Assembly (NCBI GenBank): GCA_965140765.1
Contig: OZ223309.1
Span: 1,736,001 to 1,800,000 of the forward strand
DNA: 64,000 bases
Reading direction: 5' to 3'
Source: Sunxiuqinia sp963678245
Lineage (GTDB): Bacteria; Bacteroidota; Bacteroidia; Bacteroidales; Prolixibacteraceae
Position 1 is the first letter of the stretch. Every line of letters begins with the position of its first letter. A program made the position numbers and the translations under genes. Positions 8,534 through 17,530 of the stretch are shown here, piece by piece. Under the pieces are notes generated by a model. It did no database searches. It saw nothing but the letters and a program-made list of their open reading frames with translations, and was not told the origin of the DNA.

Positions 8534-10117
8534 ATGAAAAAATACACCACTATTCTACTGATTCTAGTACTGTCGGCATTTCAATTTGGTGTGGTACAAG
8601 CACAAAAAGCCACTAATCCCATAATCTATGCAGATGTTCCAGATGTTTCGATGATTCGCGTTGGCGATAATTACTACATGAGTAGCACCACCATGCATAT
8701 GGCTCCCGGTGTGCCGATTATGAAATCGAAGGATCTGGTGAACTGGGAAATTGTGAGTTATGCCTACGATACATTGGGAGACATCGATGCTCTCAAACTC
8801 GACAATGAAAAACGTGCGTATGGAAAGGGATCTTGGGCGAGCTGTATCCGTTACCACAACAGCATGTATTACGTGTCAACCTTTTCGAGCACAACCGGCA
8901 AAACCTATGTTTTTTCGACAAACGACATCGAAAAAGGTGATTGGAAGCGGCACGAGTTTTCTCCGAGTTTGCACGATCATACCCTTTTTTTCGACGATGA
9001 TGGCAAGATTTACATGATTTGGGGAGCCGGAAAATTAATGATTGCCGAACTGGAACCTGATTTTTCAGGAGTTAAAGAAGGAACCGAAAAAGTACTGATT
9101 GAAAATGCCAGTGCTCCGGCTGGCGAAAATATTATGTTGCCCGCAGAAGGTTCGCAACTTTTTAAAGTAAATGGAAAATATTACCTGTTTAACATTACCT
9201 GGCCGCGCGGAAGCATGCGTTCGGTTGTAATTCACCGCGCCGATAATATTAATGGCCCGTGGGAAGGTCGCCTGGCTTTGCAGGATAAAGGTGTTGCGCA
9301 GGGCGGAATAATTGATACTCCGGATGGGAAATGGTTCTCGTTTCTGTTCCGCGATAATGGTTCGGTAGGCCGCATTCCGTATTTGGTACCGGTAAAATGG
9401 GAAGATGGATGGCCTGTTTTGGGTGTTAATGGTAAAGTTCCTGAAGAGCTGGATTTACCGGCAAGCAAAGGTTTGATTCCCGGAATTGTAAACTCCGATG
9501 AATTCAATCGTAAAAAGAAAGATGCGGATCTGCCTCTGGTTTGGCAGTGGAACCACAACCCGGTGAATAAGCTTTGGTCAGTACGCGACCGCAAAGGGTA
9601 TTTACGGCTTACCACCGGCCGTGTTGACGACAGTTTTGTGTATGCCAGAAATACCTTAACTCAGCGAACTTTTGGCCCGGTAAGTTCGGCCAATACATTA
9701 ATGGATGCTTCGAATATGAAGGACGGTGATTTTGCCGGACTATGTGCCTTACAAAGAAAGTACGGACAAGTGGGGGTAAAAATGACTGGTGGCGAGAAAT
9801 TCATTTACATGATAAGCAATGAGACCGATACCCCGGTTGAAATGGAAAGTCTTCCGCTAAAGCAAAATGAAGTGTACTTTAAAATCGATTGCGATTACAG
9901 AGACAGAAAAGATATTGCGCGGTTTTATTACAGCCTCGACGGAAAAACATGGACAGCAATTGGAGGCCCGCTAAAAATGGAATATACCCTAATGGAACAT
10001 TTTATGGGCTATCGTTTTGGGTTGTTTAACTATGCCACAGAGAATACCGGAGGATACGTCGATTTTGATTATCTCAGAATCAGTGATCAGATTTCAGCAA
10101 GCACTAAAAATAAATAG
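8534..10117 (+). CDS. GH43 beta-xylosidase/arabinofuranosidase-like enzyme with concanavalin-like C-terminal domain
   Basis: Exported GH43 enzyme, 527 aa from the start chosen here. An in-frame ATG at 8465 would add 23 residues but falls inside a hairpin; starting at 8534 gives a clean signal peptide (MKKYTTILLILVLSAFQFG ... VQAQ). Propeller motifs: YADVPDVSMIRVGDNYYMS (base Asp), SLHDHTLFFDDDGKIYMIWG, and LPAEGSQLFKVNGKYYLF (acid Glu). The C-terminal half (residues about 340-527) is the lectin-like beta-sandwich common to GH43 beta-xylosidases, with AGLCALQRKYGQVGVK and GGYVDFDYLRIS. It resembles subfamily 12-type enzymes, but I cannot fix the subfamily by eye. It is followed after 36 bp by an esterase gene. 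Confidence 0.9.
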   Translation: MKKYTTILLILVLSAFQFGVVQAQKATNPIIYADVPDVSMIRVGDNYYMSSTTMHMAPGVPIMKSKDLVNWEIVSYAYDTLGDIDALKLDNEKRAYGKGSWASCIRYHNSMYYVSTFSSTTGKTYVFSTNDIEKGDWKRHEFSPSLHDHTLFFDDDGKIYMIWGAGKLMIAELEPDFSGVKEGTEKVLIENASAPAGENIMLPAEGSQLFKVNGKYYLFNITWPRGSMRSVVIHRADNINGPWEGRLALQDKGVAQGGIIDTPDGKWFSFLFRDNGSVGRIPYLVPVKWEDGWPVLGVNGKVPEELDLPASKGLIPGIVNSDEFNRKKKDADLPLVWQWNHNPVNKLWSVRDRKGYLRLTTGRVDDSFVYARNTLTQRTFGPVSSANTLMDASNMKDGDFAGLCALQRKYGQVGVKMTGGEKFIYMISNETDTPVEMESLPLKQNEVYFKIDCDYRDRKDIARFYYSLDGKTWTAIGGPLKMEYTLMEHFMGYRFGLFNYATENTGGYVDFDYLRISDQISASTKNK

Positions 10118-10153
10118 ACTGCATCATAAAAACGAAATCAAAATTATAAAACA

Positions 10154-10999
10154 ATGAAACTTAAAACTTACATTCTTATACTGGCTGCCCTTTTGGTGGT
10201 TCAGTTAAAAGGTTTTTCGCAGGATCCTAATTTTCATATTTATCTCTGCTTCGGGCAGTCGAATATGGAAGGAAATGCACGCCTGGAACACCAGGATTCA
10301 CTAAGTATTGATGATCGGTTTCAAATGATGTCTGCGGTTGATTGTCCGGATTCAGGGCGTGAAAAGGGTCACTGGTACACAGCCGTACCGCCATTGTGTC
10401 GTTGTCGTACCGGATTAACTCCTGCTGATTATTTTGGCAGAACACTGGTCGAGAATCTGCCAAAACATATTAAAGTTGGCGTAATTAATGTGGCTGTTGG
10501 CGGTTGTAAAATTGAATTGTTCGATAAGGATAGTTGCGAATCGTATGTGGAAACAGCTCCATTTTGGATGAAAGGTATGTTAAAACCATACGACAACGAT
10601 CCTTATGCCCGTCTGGTTGAAATGGCAAAACTGGCTCAAAAAGATGGCGTAATTAAAGGTATTTTATTGCATCAGGGCGAGTCGAATACCGGCGATTCAT
10701 TATGGACAGAGAAAGTTAAGGGTGTATACGATAATCTGATCGCTGATCTTGGACTTCAGGCTGAAAATGTGCCCTTGCTGGCCGGTGAAATGGTTAGTGA
10801 AGATCAAGGGGGTAGCTGTGCAAGTATGAATAAAATTATTGCCACACTGCCCGATGTAATCCACAATGCGTATATAATCTCATCGGTTGGATGCCCACAA
10901 CGTGGCGACCGCCTGCACTTTACTGCCGAAGGTTACCGCATGTTAGGGAAGCGTTATGGCGAAAAAATGCTGTCGCTTCTACTTGAAGATCATCAATAA
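10154..10999 (+). CDS. CE6-like acetylxylan esterase (SGNH, SASA domain)
   Basis: Exported SGNH-type esterase of 281 aa; signal peptide ends at GFSQD. The fold matches the sialate-O-acetylesterase/CE6 group: CFGQSNMEGN carries the catalytic Ser36, GVINVAVGGC supplies the block II glycine, ILLHQGESNTGD is the family HQGE motif, and GDRLHFTAEGYRMLG gives Asp252 and His255. CE6 enzymes remove acetyl groups from xylan, which suits this locus. It contains many cysteines (for example CRCR and SVGCP), possibly disulfides after export. Neighbours are a GH43 36 bp upstream and a GH3 45 bp downstream, so an operon is likely. Confidence 0.88.
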   Translation: MKLKTYILILAALLVVQLKGFSQDPNFHIYLCFGQSNMEGNARLEHQDSLSIDDRFQMMSAVDCPDSGREKGHWYTAVPPLCRCRTGLTPADYFGRTLVENLPKHIKVGVINVAVGGCKIELFDKDSCESYVETAPFWMKGMLKPYDNDPYARLVEMAKLAQKDGVIKGILLHQGESNTGDSLWTEKVKGVYDNLIADLGLQAENVPLLAGEMVSEDQGGSCASMNKIIATLPDVIHNAYIISSVGCPQRGDRLHFTAEGYRMLGKRYGEKMLSLLLEDHQ

Positions 11000-11044
11000 A
11001 TTTTCTTCTACCCAGTACCCATTAACTAATTTTAACCGAACGTT

Positions 11045-14000
11045 ATGAATTTGAAACGATCAACATCCCTCATTTTAATACTGTTCTCTTTGTTTGCGCT
11101 GGCTTTTATTCCACAAAGCCAAATGGCAAAGAAACCGATTTATCTTAACACGGCTTACTCGTTTAAAGAGCGGGCTATCGACCTTGTTTCGCGGATGACT
11201 CCCGAAGAAAAACAAAGTCAGTTGGGAAATACCATGCCACCAATTCCGCGGCTTGGCGTAAACCATTACGATGTGTGGGGCGAGGCCCTGCACGGAATAA
11301 TGGGGCGAAACAACAATAGCGGAATGACTGCCACTTCGTTTCCAAACAGTGTAGCTGTGGGCTCAACCTGGGATACGGAGCTAATCAAACGCGAAACAAA
11401 AGTAATTTCCGACGAGGCGCGTGGCTTTAACCACGACCTGATTTTTACACTTACTTACTGGTCGCCGGTAATTGAACCCGCCCGTGACCCGCGCTGGGGA
11501 AGAACTGCCGAAACTTTTGGTGAAGATCCGTTCTTGGTTTCTGAAATCGGGAAAGGTTTTATTCAAGGGCTGATGGGTGATGATCCCACCTACCTGAAAA
11601 CGGTACCTTGTGGCAAACACTATTTTGCCAACAATACCGAGTTTAACCGGCATTCGGGCAGCTCGGATATGGACGACCGCGACATGCGTGAGTTTTATCT
11701 ACTTCCTTACCGGACGCTGATTCGCGATTACGATTTACCTTCAATAATGACCGCTTATGGTGCTGTTAATGGAGTTCCCATGTCGGCCAGTAAATATTTG
11801 GTGGATACTGTTGCACGTAAAACCTACGGAATGGACGGATACGTTACCGGCGATTGCGGTGCAATTGACGACATTGTACGCGGTCATCATTTTACTGATA
11901 GTTATGAAGAAGCAGCGGCACTGGGACTAAAAGCCGGTGTTGACACCGACTGTGGCGGAGTGTATCAAAATCATGCTCTGGGTGCTTTGGAAAAAGGTAT
12001 GTTGACGCAAGCCGATATCGATAGAGCGCTGATTAATATTTTTACGATAAGAATGCGTTTGGGCGAGTTCGACCCAGCTGAAATTGTTCCGTATGCAGGT
12101 ATAAAACCGGATATTGTGAATGATCCGGCTCACAACGATTTGGCTATTGAAGTGGCTACAAAAACACCGGTTCTGCTAAAGAACGAAGTAACAGTTCAAC
12201 CCGCTGAAAAGGCATTGCCGCTTAATACTAAACACATTAAAAAAATTGCAGTGCTGGGGCCACAGGCCGATAAAGTGGAGCTGGGAGATTACTCCGGCCC
12301 AATTGAACCTCATTTAAGTATTTCGCCGCTTTTGGGTATTCAGAATTATATAAAAGAACATAACCTCGACATTGAAGTGGTTTCTGCATCAACAGGAAAT
12401 ACCGACAGGAATACGGATTTTTTAACTATGAACAGTTTCTCCACCGTGCGTAATGGCGAAGTGGTAGCCGAATTTGATGCTACAAAATACGATGATTCGG
12501 CTCCCGGATTAATTGTTGCTGCCCGTTTTGGCCGCACCTCAATTCGCGGCGTAAAAGATGGCGACTGGACAGCTTACGACAATGTAGATATTACTGATGT
12601 TGATTCCATTCGTTTTAATGTTGCTGCCTCGGGCAACGGTGGTTTGGTAGAGGTGCGTGTTAGCTCAGCAACAGGAAATATTCTGGCAACGCAAAAAATC
12701 GATGCCGTTCAACAAGGCGGTGGATTCCCTGGATTTGCACGACCTCAAAATGTGTCGGTAAAAATAAATACACTGGGAATTACCGGACCACAAACGCTGG
12801 TGTTGGTTTACCGCGAGGCTGAAGGCCAGGCTACCGATGCCGCAACTCTTGAAATGGCTGCTACTGCCGATGTGGTGTTGGTTTTTGTGGGTACCGATCA
12901 AAGTACCGGCCGCGAAGAGTCTGACCGTTTTTCCATTACTTTACCTGGAAATCAGAATAAACTGATTGAAGCTGTTGCTGCCGAAAATCCAAACACCATT
13001 GTGGTAATGCAAACCATGGGAATGGTGGAAGTGGAGCAGTTTAAAAACAACCCGAATATCCCGGGCATAATCTGGACTGGCTACAACGGACAGGCACAAG
13101 GAACCGCTATGGCTCGCATTTTATTTGGCGATGTAAACCCCGGCGGAAAATTGAACGTTACCTGGCACAAATCCTTAAACGACCTGCCCGGATTTAACGA
13201 CTACACCCTGCGTGGCGATGGCTCGAATGGAAGAACTTACTGGTACTTCGATAAACCGGTTTCTTACGAATTTGGCTATGGTTTGTCGTACACCACTTTT
13301 GGGTACAGCAATTTTGCCATCAGTAAAAATACAATTACACCTAATGATAAAGTAACCGTAAGTGTTGATGTGAAAAATACAGGTACGGTTGACGGCGACG
13401 AGGTGGTGCAGGTATATGTAAAAACACCCGATAGTCCGATAGCGCTGGAGCGGCCGATAAAACGTCTGAAAGGATTTAAACGTGTAACCATTCCGGCGGG
13501 GCAGACAAAACGTGTTTCAATTGATATTGATTGCGACGACCTTTGGTTTTGGGATGCCGAAGCCGGTAAAATTATCTTCGATCAGGGACGTTATATTTTC
13601 GAAATCGGAGCGTCATCTAAAGATATAAAAGCCGAGCTGGAGGCGATTATGAGTGGCGAATACAAACCGGTGTTAACAACTGTTGTTGCCGAAAGCGACA
13701 AGATGATATTGCGCCCCGAAAATACTGCACAAACAAGTGTAACCGCAGCCATGTCGGACGATAGTTTTTACGATATTTCGAAAGCAGAAATTGAATACAA
13801 AAGCAACAACCCGGCGGTGGTAAGCGTGGATAAAAATGGTAAAGTAACCGCTACCGGAGTGGGGGTGGCATCGGTATTTGCTTATGTAACCATCGACGGT
13901 GTAACGGTATCAAACAGCTATCCTGTAAAAGTTATGCCCGACCTCAATCCAAAATCAATTTTGGTAAATGGCAAACCCATCGAAGGATTTGCTAAAGAGG

Positions 14001-14851
14001 TAAAAGCATATAGTTATCTGCTGAAAAATAAAACTAAAGTTCCTGAACTAAAAGCGATGGCTGCCGGAAAAGGAATTACTGTTGATATTCAGCAGGCAAA
14101 GCAAATTCCAGGAACTGCAGTGGTGAAATTCATCGACGACATCACACTCGAAACCAACACCTACTATTTCAATTTTGATGTGGAAGCGGTAAGCGACGAG
14201 TTTAACGGTGCTGTTGGAAGCCAGTGGCAATGGATCAGGGAAAATGCGGCAACACACAGCCTTTCTGCAAATGATGGCAACCTTACGATTACCAGCGAAG
14301 TTGGCGATGTTTCGGAAGGTACCAACAACGCAAAAAACATACTGCTGCAAAATGCCAATAATGATTGGACAGCGGAAACAAAACTGACGGCTTCTCGCAT
14401 GCCTTCTCAACCCGAAAATGCAGGTCTCTTGGCCTATCAGGATGATGATAATTTTGTGAAACTCATGTTCCGTGCAGTGGTAAAAACCACACGCCAAACG
14501 GAGCCACAACCCGGTACCATCGATTTAATGATGGAAGAAAACGGCATTGCAAAATCGCTGGCTTCTTTCAATCTAAAAACTGGAATTACCGGCGATCAGG
14601 CTTTGATACTCAAACTCGATAAAAAAGGAAGCATTTATACGGCCTCGTATTCGTTGGATGGCGAAAATTTCGAAATTCTGGGAACAGCAGATCTGGCATT
14701 AAAAGACATAAAAACAGGCTTAATGACAGGTGACGGAATTATTACAGGTTATATGAAAAGCACTTACTGGTTTGATTCCGACACAACAAAACCAGATTCG
14801 CCGTTTGATGTGGCTTTCGATTATTTCCGAATTACAAATAGTGGACTATAA
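11045..14851 (+). CDS. Multidomain GH3 beta-xylosidase with inserted CBM6-like module and Ig-like/lectin-like tail
   Basis: Very large GH3 enzyme (1268 aa; typical GH3 beta-xylosidases are about 750-900). A signal peptide lies at the N-terminus. The GH3 barrel spans about residues 35-320, with nucleophile Asp270 in GYVTGDCGAIDD. The second GH3 domain is interrupted at about residues 464-600 by a CBM6-like beta-sandwich (GDWTAYDNVDI ... TLVLVYREA) and resumes with ADVVLVFVGTDQSTGREESD, where Glu624/625 is the likely acid/base. An Fn3-like domain (about 765-850), a bacterial Ig-like group 2 domain (about 885-964, SNNPAVVSVDKNGKVTATG) and a concanavalin-like domain (about 1049-1268, like GH43 C-terminal lectin domains) follow. 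It probably releases xylose from xylo-oligosaccharides while anchored to the polymer. Confidence 0.92.
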   Translation: MNLKRSTSLILILFSLFALAFIPQSQMAKKPIYLNTAYSFKERAIDLVSRMTPEEKQSQLGNTMPPIPRLGVNHYDVWGEALHGIMGRNNNSGMTATSFPNSVAVGSTWDTELIKRETKVISDEARGFNHDLIFTLTYWSPVIEPARDPRWGRTAETFGEDPFLVSEIGKGFIQGLMGDDPTYLKTVPCGKHYFANNTEFNRHSGSSDMDDRDMREFYLLPYRTLIRDYDLPSIMTAYGAVNGVPMSASKYLVDTVARKTYGMDGYVTGDCGAIDDIVRGHHFTDSYEEAAALGLKAGVDTDCGGVYQNHALGALEKGMLTQADIDRALINIFTIRMRLGEFDPAEIVPYAGIKPDIVNDPAHNDLAIEVATKTPVLLKNEVTVQPAEKALPLNTKHIKKIAVLGPQADKVELGDYSGPIEPHLSISPLLGIQNYIKEHNLDIEVVSASTGNTDRNTDFLTMNSFSTVRNGEVVAEFDATKYDDSAPGLIVAARFGRTSIRGVKDGDWTAYDNVDITDVDSIRFNVAASGNGGLVEVRVSSATGNILATQKIDAVQQGGGFPGFARPQNVSVKINTLGITGPQTLVLVYREAEGQATDAATLEMAATADVVLVFVGTDQSTGREESDRFSITLPGNQNKLIEAVAAENPNTIVVMQTMGMVEVEQFKNNPNIPGIIWTGYNGQAQGTAMARILFGDVNPGGKLNVTWHKSLNDLPGFNDYTLRGDGSNGRTYWYFDKPVSYEFGYGLSYTTFGYSNFAISKNTITPNDKVTVSVDVKNTGTVDGDEVVQVYVKTPDSPIALERPIKRLKGFKRVTIPAGQTKRVSIDIDCDDLWFWDAEAGKIIFDQGRYIFEIGASSKDIKAELEAIMSGEYKPVLTTVVAESDKMILRPENTAQTSVTAAMSDDSFYDISKAEIEYKSNNPAVVSVDKNGKVTATGVGVASVFAYVTIDGVTVSNSYPVKVMPDLNPKSILVNGKPIEGFAKEVKAYSYLLKNKTKVPELKAMAAGKGITVDIQQAKQIPGTAVVKFIDDITLETNTYYFNFDVEAVSDEFNGAVGSQWQWIRENAATHSLSANDGNLTITSEVGDVSEGTNNAKNILLQNANNDWTAETKLTASRMPSQPENAGLLAYQDDDNFVKLMFRAVVKTTRQTEPQPGTIDLMMEENGIAKSLASFNLKTGITGDQALILKLDKKGSIYTASYSLDGENFEILGTADLALKDIKTGLMTGDGIITGYMKSTYWFDSDTTKPDSPFDVAFDYFRITNSGL

Positions 14852-14881
14852 CAGTAAAACATAATTTCTTAATAACAAACT

Positions 14882-16075
14882 ATGAAATATTCAATTTTAA
14901 ACGTAATCGTTATTCTATTGATGGCCAGCGGGATTTGCTCGGCACAATCAAAAGTAGTAGAGGATTTCAAACCCTCTTCAGTCAATCAAGAGGGGAAAGA
15001 ATACCCGATGGTAAATTCTGAAGGCCGGGTACGCGCTCAAATTTCTGCGCCTGAGGCTGAAAAAGTTCAGCTTGATATTGGTGCAGTGAAATACGACTTG
15101 GTAAAAGACGAAAATGGTGTGTGGACAGGTGAATCGGAACCACAGGATGTAGGTTTTCATTACTACCAATTGTGGGTTGACGGGGCCGCGGTTCCCGATC
15201 CAAACAGCCTGTATTTTTACGGAGCAGGTCGTTGGGGAAGTGGTATTGAAGTTCCTTCCAACGATCAGGATATTTTTGCCTTAAAAGATGTTCCTCATGG
15301 CGATTTGCGCGAGGTACATTACTATTCAAAATCATCGGATAAAGTTCGTCGTGCATTCATATACACGCCTCCTGGTTACCAAAAAGACCAGTCGAAAAGT
15401 TATCCTGTACTTTACTTGCAACATGGTATGGGCGAAAACGAGACAGGCTGGGGAAGCCAGGGACATGCCGGACTGATTATGGATAATTTAATTGCCGAAG
15501 GAAAAGCGCTTCCGTTTATCATTGTAATGGAAAACAGCAGCGTAAATTTCCAAAGACCACGCGGTCCTCGTCCTGAAAGAGTTGCACAAGCCGATTCAAC
15601 ACAAAGAAGACGTGGTGGACCGATGGGCGGTTTTGATTTCTCTGCCGATTTCAAAAAAGTATTGCTTAACGACCTGATTCCTTATGTGGAAGCCAATTAC
15701 CGTGTAATAGCCGATCCTGCACACCGTGCTATGGCCGGATTATCAATGGGAGGTATGCAAACACGTTTAATTACTTTGGCTAATCCCGAAGTGTTTACGC
15801 AGGTTGGTATGTTTAGTGGCGGAAGCATAAGCACTGAAGATATTGAGAACACTCCTGCTTTTAAAGAGAATGTAAAACTGTTGTTTGTTAGTTATGGCAG
15901 TCGCGAGCTTGAAAACCGCGGAATGAGTTTTGGTGGCGATCCGAAAGCCAACACTGAAGCATTAAAAGCAGCTGGTATGAACACCCATTTTTATGTGTCG
16001 CCCGGAACCGCACACGAATGGCATTCATGGCGTCGCAGCCTTTATCAGTTTGCTCAACTGGTATTTAAAAACTAA
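14882..16075 (+). CDS. CE1-type esterase (feruloyl/acetylxylan esterase), first of three tandem paralogues
   Basis: Exported 397-aa alpha/beta hydrolase of the CE1 esterase family, expected to cleave feruloyl or acetyl esters on arabinoxylan. The signal peptide ends near GICSAQ. Residues about 25-125 form an E-set/CBM48-like domain (VNSEGRVRAQISAPEA, GFHYYQLWVDG). The hydrolase domain has YLQHGMGENETGW (oxyanion region), AGLSMGGMQTR with nucleophile Ser288, and TAHEWHSWRRSLYQF with His378. A Pro/Arg/Gln-rich loop at about residues 220-245 (RPRGPRPERVAQ) is absent or different in the paralogues. It follows the GH3 gene by 30 bp. Ferulate versus acetate specificity cannot be read from the sequence. 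Confidence 0.88.
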   Translation: MKYSILNVIVILLMASGICSAQSKVVEDFKPSSVNQEGKEYPMVNSEGRVRAQISAPEAEKVQLDIGAVKYDLVKDENGVWTGESEPQDVGFHYYQLWVDGAAVPDPNSLYFYGAGRWGSGIEVPSNDQDIFALKDVPHGDLREVHYYSKSSDKVRRAFIYTPPGYQKDQSKSYPVLYLQHGMGENETGWGSQGHAGLIMDNLIAEGKALPFIIVMENSSVNFQRPRGPRPERVAQADSTQRRRGGPMGGFDFSADFKKVLLNDLIPYVEANYRVIADPAHRAMAGLSMGGMQTRLITLANPEVFTQVGMFSGGSISTEDIENTPAFKENVKLLFVSYGSRELENRGMSFGGDPKANTEALKAAGMNTHFYVSPGTAHEWHSWRRSLYQFAQLVFKN

Positions 16076-16115
16076 ACGATTTCGAAACAATCAATTCCAT
16101 AGATATGAAACGAGC

Positions 16116-16163
16116 ATGAATTTTTATTCTTCAAATTCACAGAAAAGAAGAATTAAAATTCAT
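16116..16163. repeat. Imperfect 17-bp hairpin between CE1 paralogues 1 and 2
   Basis: Left arm 16116-16132 and right arm 16147-16163 are complementary at 16 of 17 positions, with a 14-base loop. It lies in the 132-bp gap separating the first two CE1 genes. The stem is AT-rich and is not followed by a T-run, so an attenuator or mRNA-stability role is more likely than a strong terminator. Confidence 0.65.
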
Positions 16164-16207
16164 CGGGAGTTACATCGAATACAAATGAACTAAACAATTT
16201 TAATGAG

Positions 16208-17371
16208 ATGAAACGATATTCTTTTATTTTAACGGTATTGCTGGCCTTTTCTGCATTATTTGCCATAGCGCAAACAGCAGTTGAGGATTTTAAACCTTCT
16301 TCAACAAATCAAGAAGGAAAAGAATACCCCATGGTGAATTCCGAAGGACGGGTACGCGCTCAGCTATCAGCGCCCGAGGCAAAACTGGTTCAGTTGGATA
16401 TTGGCGGGGTAAAGTATGATTTGGTTAAAGATGAAAACGGCGTGTGGACCGGCGAGTCGGCTCCGCAAGACGAAGGTTTTCATTACTACCAGCTTTGGGT
16501 TGACGGAGCTGCCGTTCCCGATCCAAATAGCTTGTATTTTTACGGTGCCAGCCGTTGGGGAAGTGGTATTGAAATTCCGGCGCACGACCAGGAGTTTTAT
16601 GCACTGAAGAATGTTCCGCACGGCGAGGTGCGCGAGCTTCAGTATTACTCGGAAAGCAACAATACCATGCGCCGTTGTTTTGTTTACACACCTCCGGGTT
16701 ACGAAAAAAATACTGAAAAACGCTATCCGGTGTTGTATCTGCAACATGGTGGTGGCGAAAACGAAACCGGATGGTCGAGCCAGGGACATGCTGGATTGAT
16801 AATGGACAACCTGATTGCCGAAGGTAAATCCGTTCCATTTATCATTGTAATGGACAACGGTAACTGGACGATGGCGAGGCCTCCGCGTAACGCACAACAA
16901 GGCGAACGTCCGGCACAGTGGCCTCCAGAAGGCTGGGCTGATAGTTTTATGAATACTTTGCTGAAAGAAATTATTCCGATGATTGATTCGAAATACCGCA
17001 CGCTGGCCGATTCCGGTAATCGTGCCATGGCAGGTCTTTCTATGGGAGGTATGCAAACACGTGTTATAACACTGGCCAATCCCGATGTTTTTTCGAATGT
17101 GGGGATTTTTAGCGGAGGCAGTATCACCACGGAAGATATTGAGCTGCATCCTGATTTTAAGGAAAAAGTGAAGTTGCTTTTTGTAAGTTACGGAAGCCGC
17201 GAGATTGAAAATCCGCGGCCGGGACCATGGGGAGATCCAAAGAAAAATACCGAAGCACTTAAAAAAGAGGGTATGAACACCCATTTTTATGTGTCGCCCG
17301 AAACAGCCCATGAATGGCAAAGCTGGCGCCGCAGCCTTTATCAGTTTGCACCTTTGTTATTCAAAAAATAA
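16208..17371 (+). CDS. CE1-type esterase, second tandem paralogue
   Basis: Exported 387-aa CE1-type esterase, signal peptide ending FAIAQT. The N-terminal E-set domain is nearly identical to that of the preceding gene over long stretches (for example KYDLVKDENGVWTGES and WVDGAAVPDPNSLYFYGA), whereas the middle loop differs (ARPPRNAQQGERPAQWPPEG). Catalytic signatures are YLQHGGGENETGW, AGLSMGGMQTR (Ser278) and TAHEWQSWRRSLYQF (His368). The high similarity indicates a recent tandem duplication followed by divergence of the region around the active-site cleft. A long reading frame on the opposite strand (16367-17320) is only a mirror of this conserved gene. Confidence 0.88.
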   Translation: MKRYSFILTVLLAFSALFAIAQTAVEDFKPSSTNQEGKEYPMVNSEGRVRAQLSAPEAKLVQLDIGGVKYDLVKDENGVWTGESAPQDEGFHYYQLWVDGAAVPDPNSLYFYGASRWGSGIEIPAHDQEFYALKNVPHGEVRELQYYSESNNTMRRCFVYTPPGYEKNTEKRYPVLYLQHGGGENETGWSSQGHAGLIMDNLIAEGKSVPFIIVMDNGNWTMARPPRNAQQGERPAQWPPEGWADSFMNTLLKEIIPMIDSKYRTLADSGNRAMAGLSMGGMQTRVITLANPDVFSNVGIFSGGSITTEDIELHPDFKEKVKLLFVSYGSREIENPRPGPWGDPKKNTEALKKEGMNTHFYVSPETAHEWQSWRRSLYQFAPLLFKK

Positions 17372-17414
17372 AAACATGCCGGTAGGATTAGTAACGAAAA
17401 GCTAAAACCAGTTT

Positions 17415-17455
17415 TCGACTTCGTTCTGCCTGATTATTACAGAGAACGGAGTCGA
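17415..17455. repeat. 13-bp intergenic hairpin
   Basis: A 13-bp stem (17415-17427 pairing with 17443-17455, including one G-U wobble if transcribed) with a 15-base loop sits in the 159-bp gap between the second and third CE1 genes. The stem is mixed-composition and well formed, but it has no T-tract. The stem sequence looks like the kind of dispersed intergenic repeat seen in Bacteroidota genomes; this could not be checked beyond the window. Confidence 0.7.
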
Positions 17456-17530
17456 GCTGTTTATCAATGGCGTGTGATTAGTTCTGCCAAAATTAGTAAG
17501 CTATCAACTGTAAATTAATAATTAAAAAAC

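Noticed and set aside
16367..17320. Long open frame on the - strand (317 codons)
   Set aside because: It lies entirely antisense to the conserved CE1 gene at 16208-17371, lacks a signal or recognisable motif, and similar antisense frames recur over the related paralogues, so it is a codon-bias shadow.
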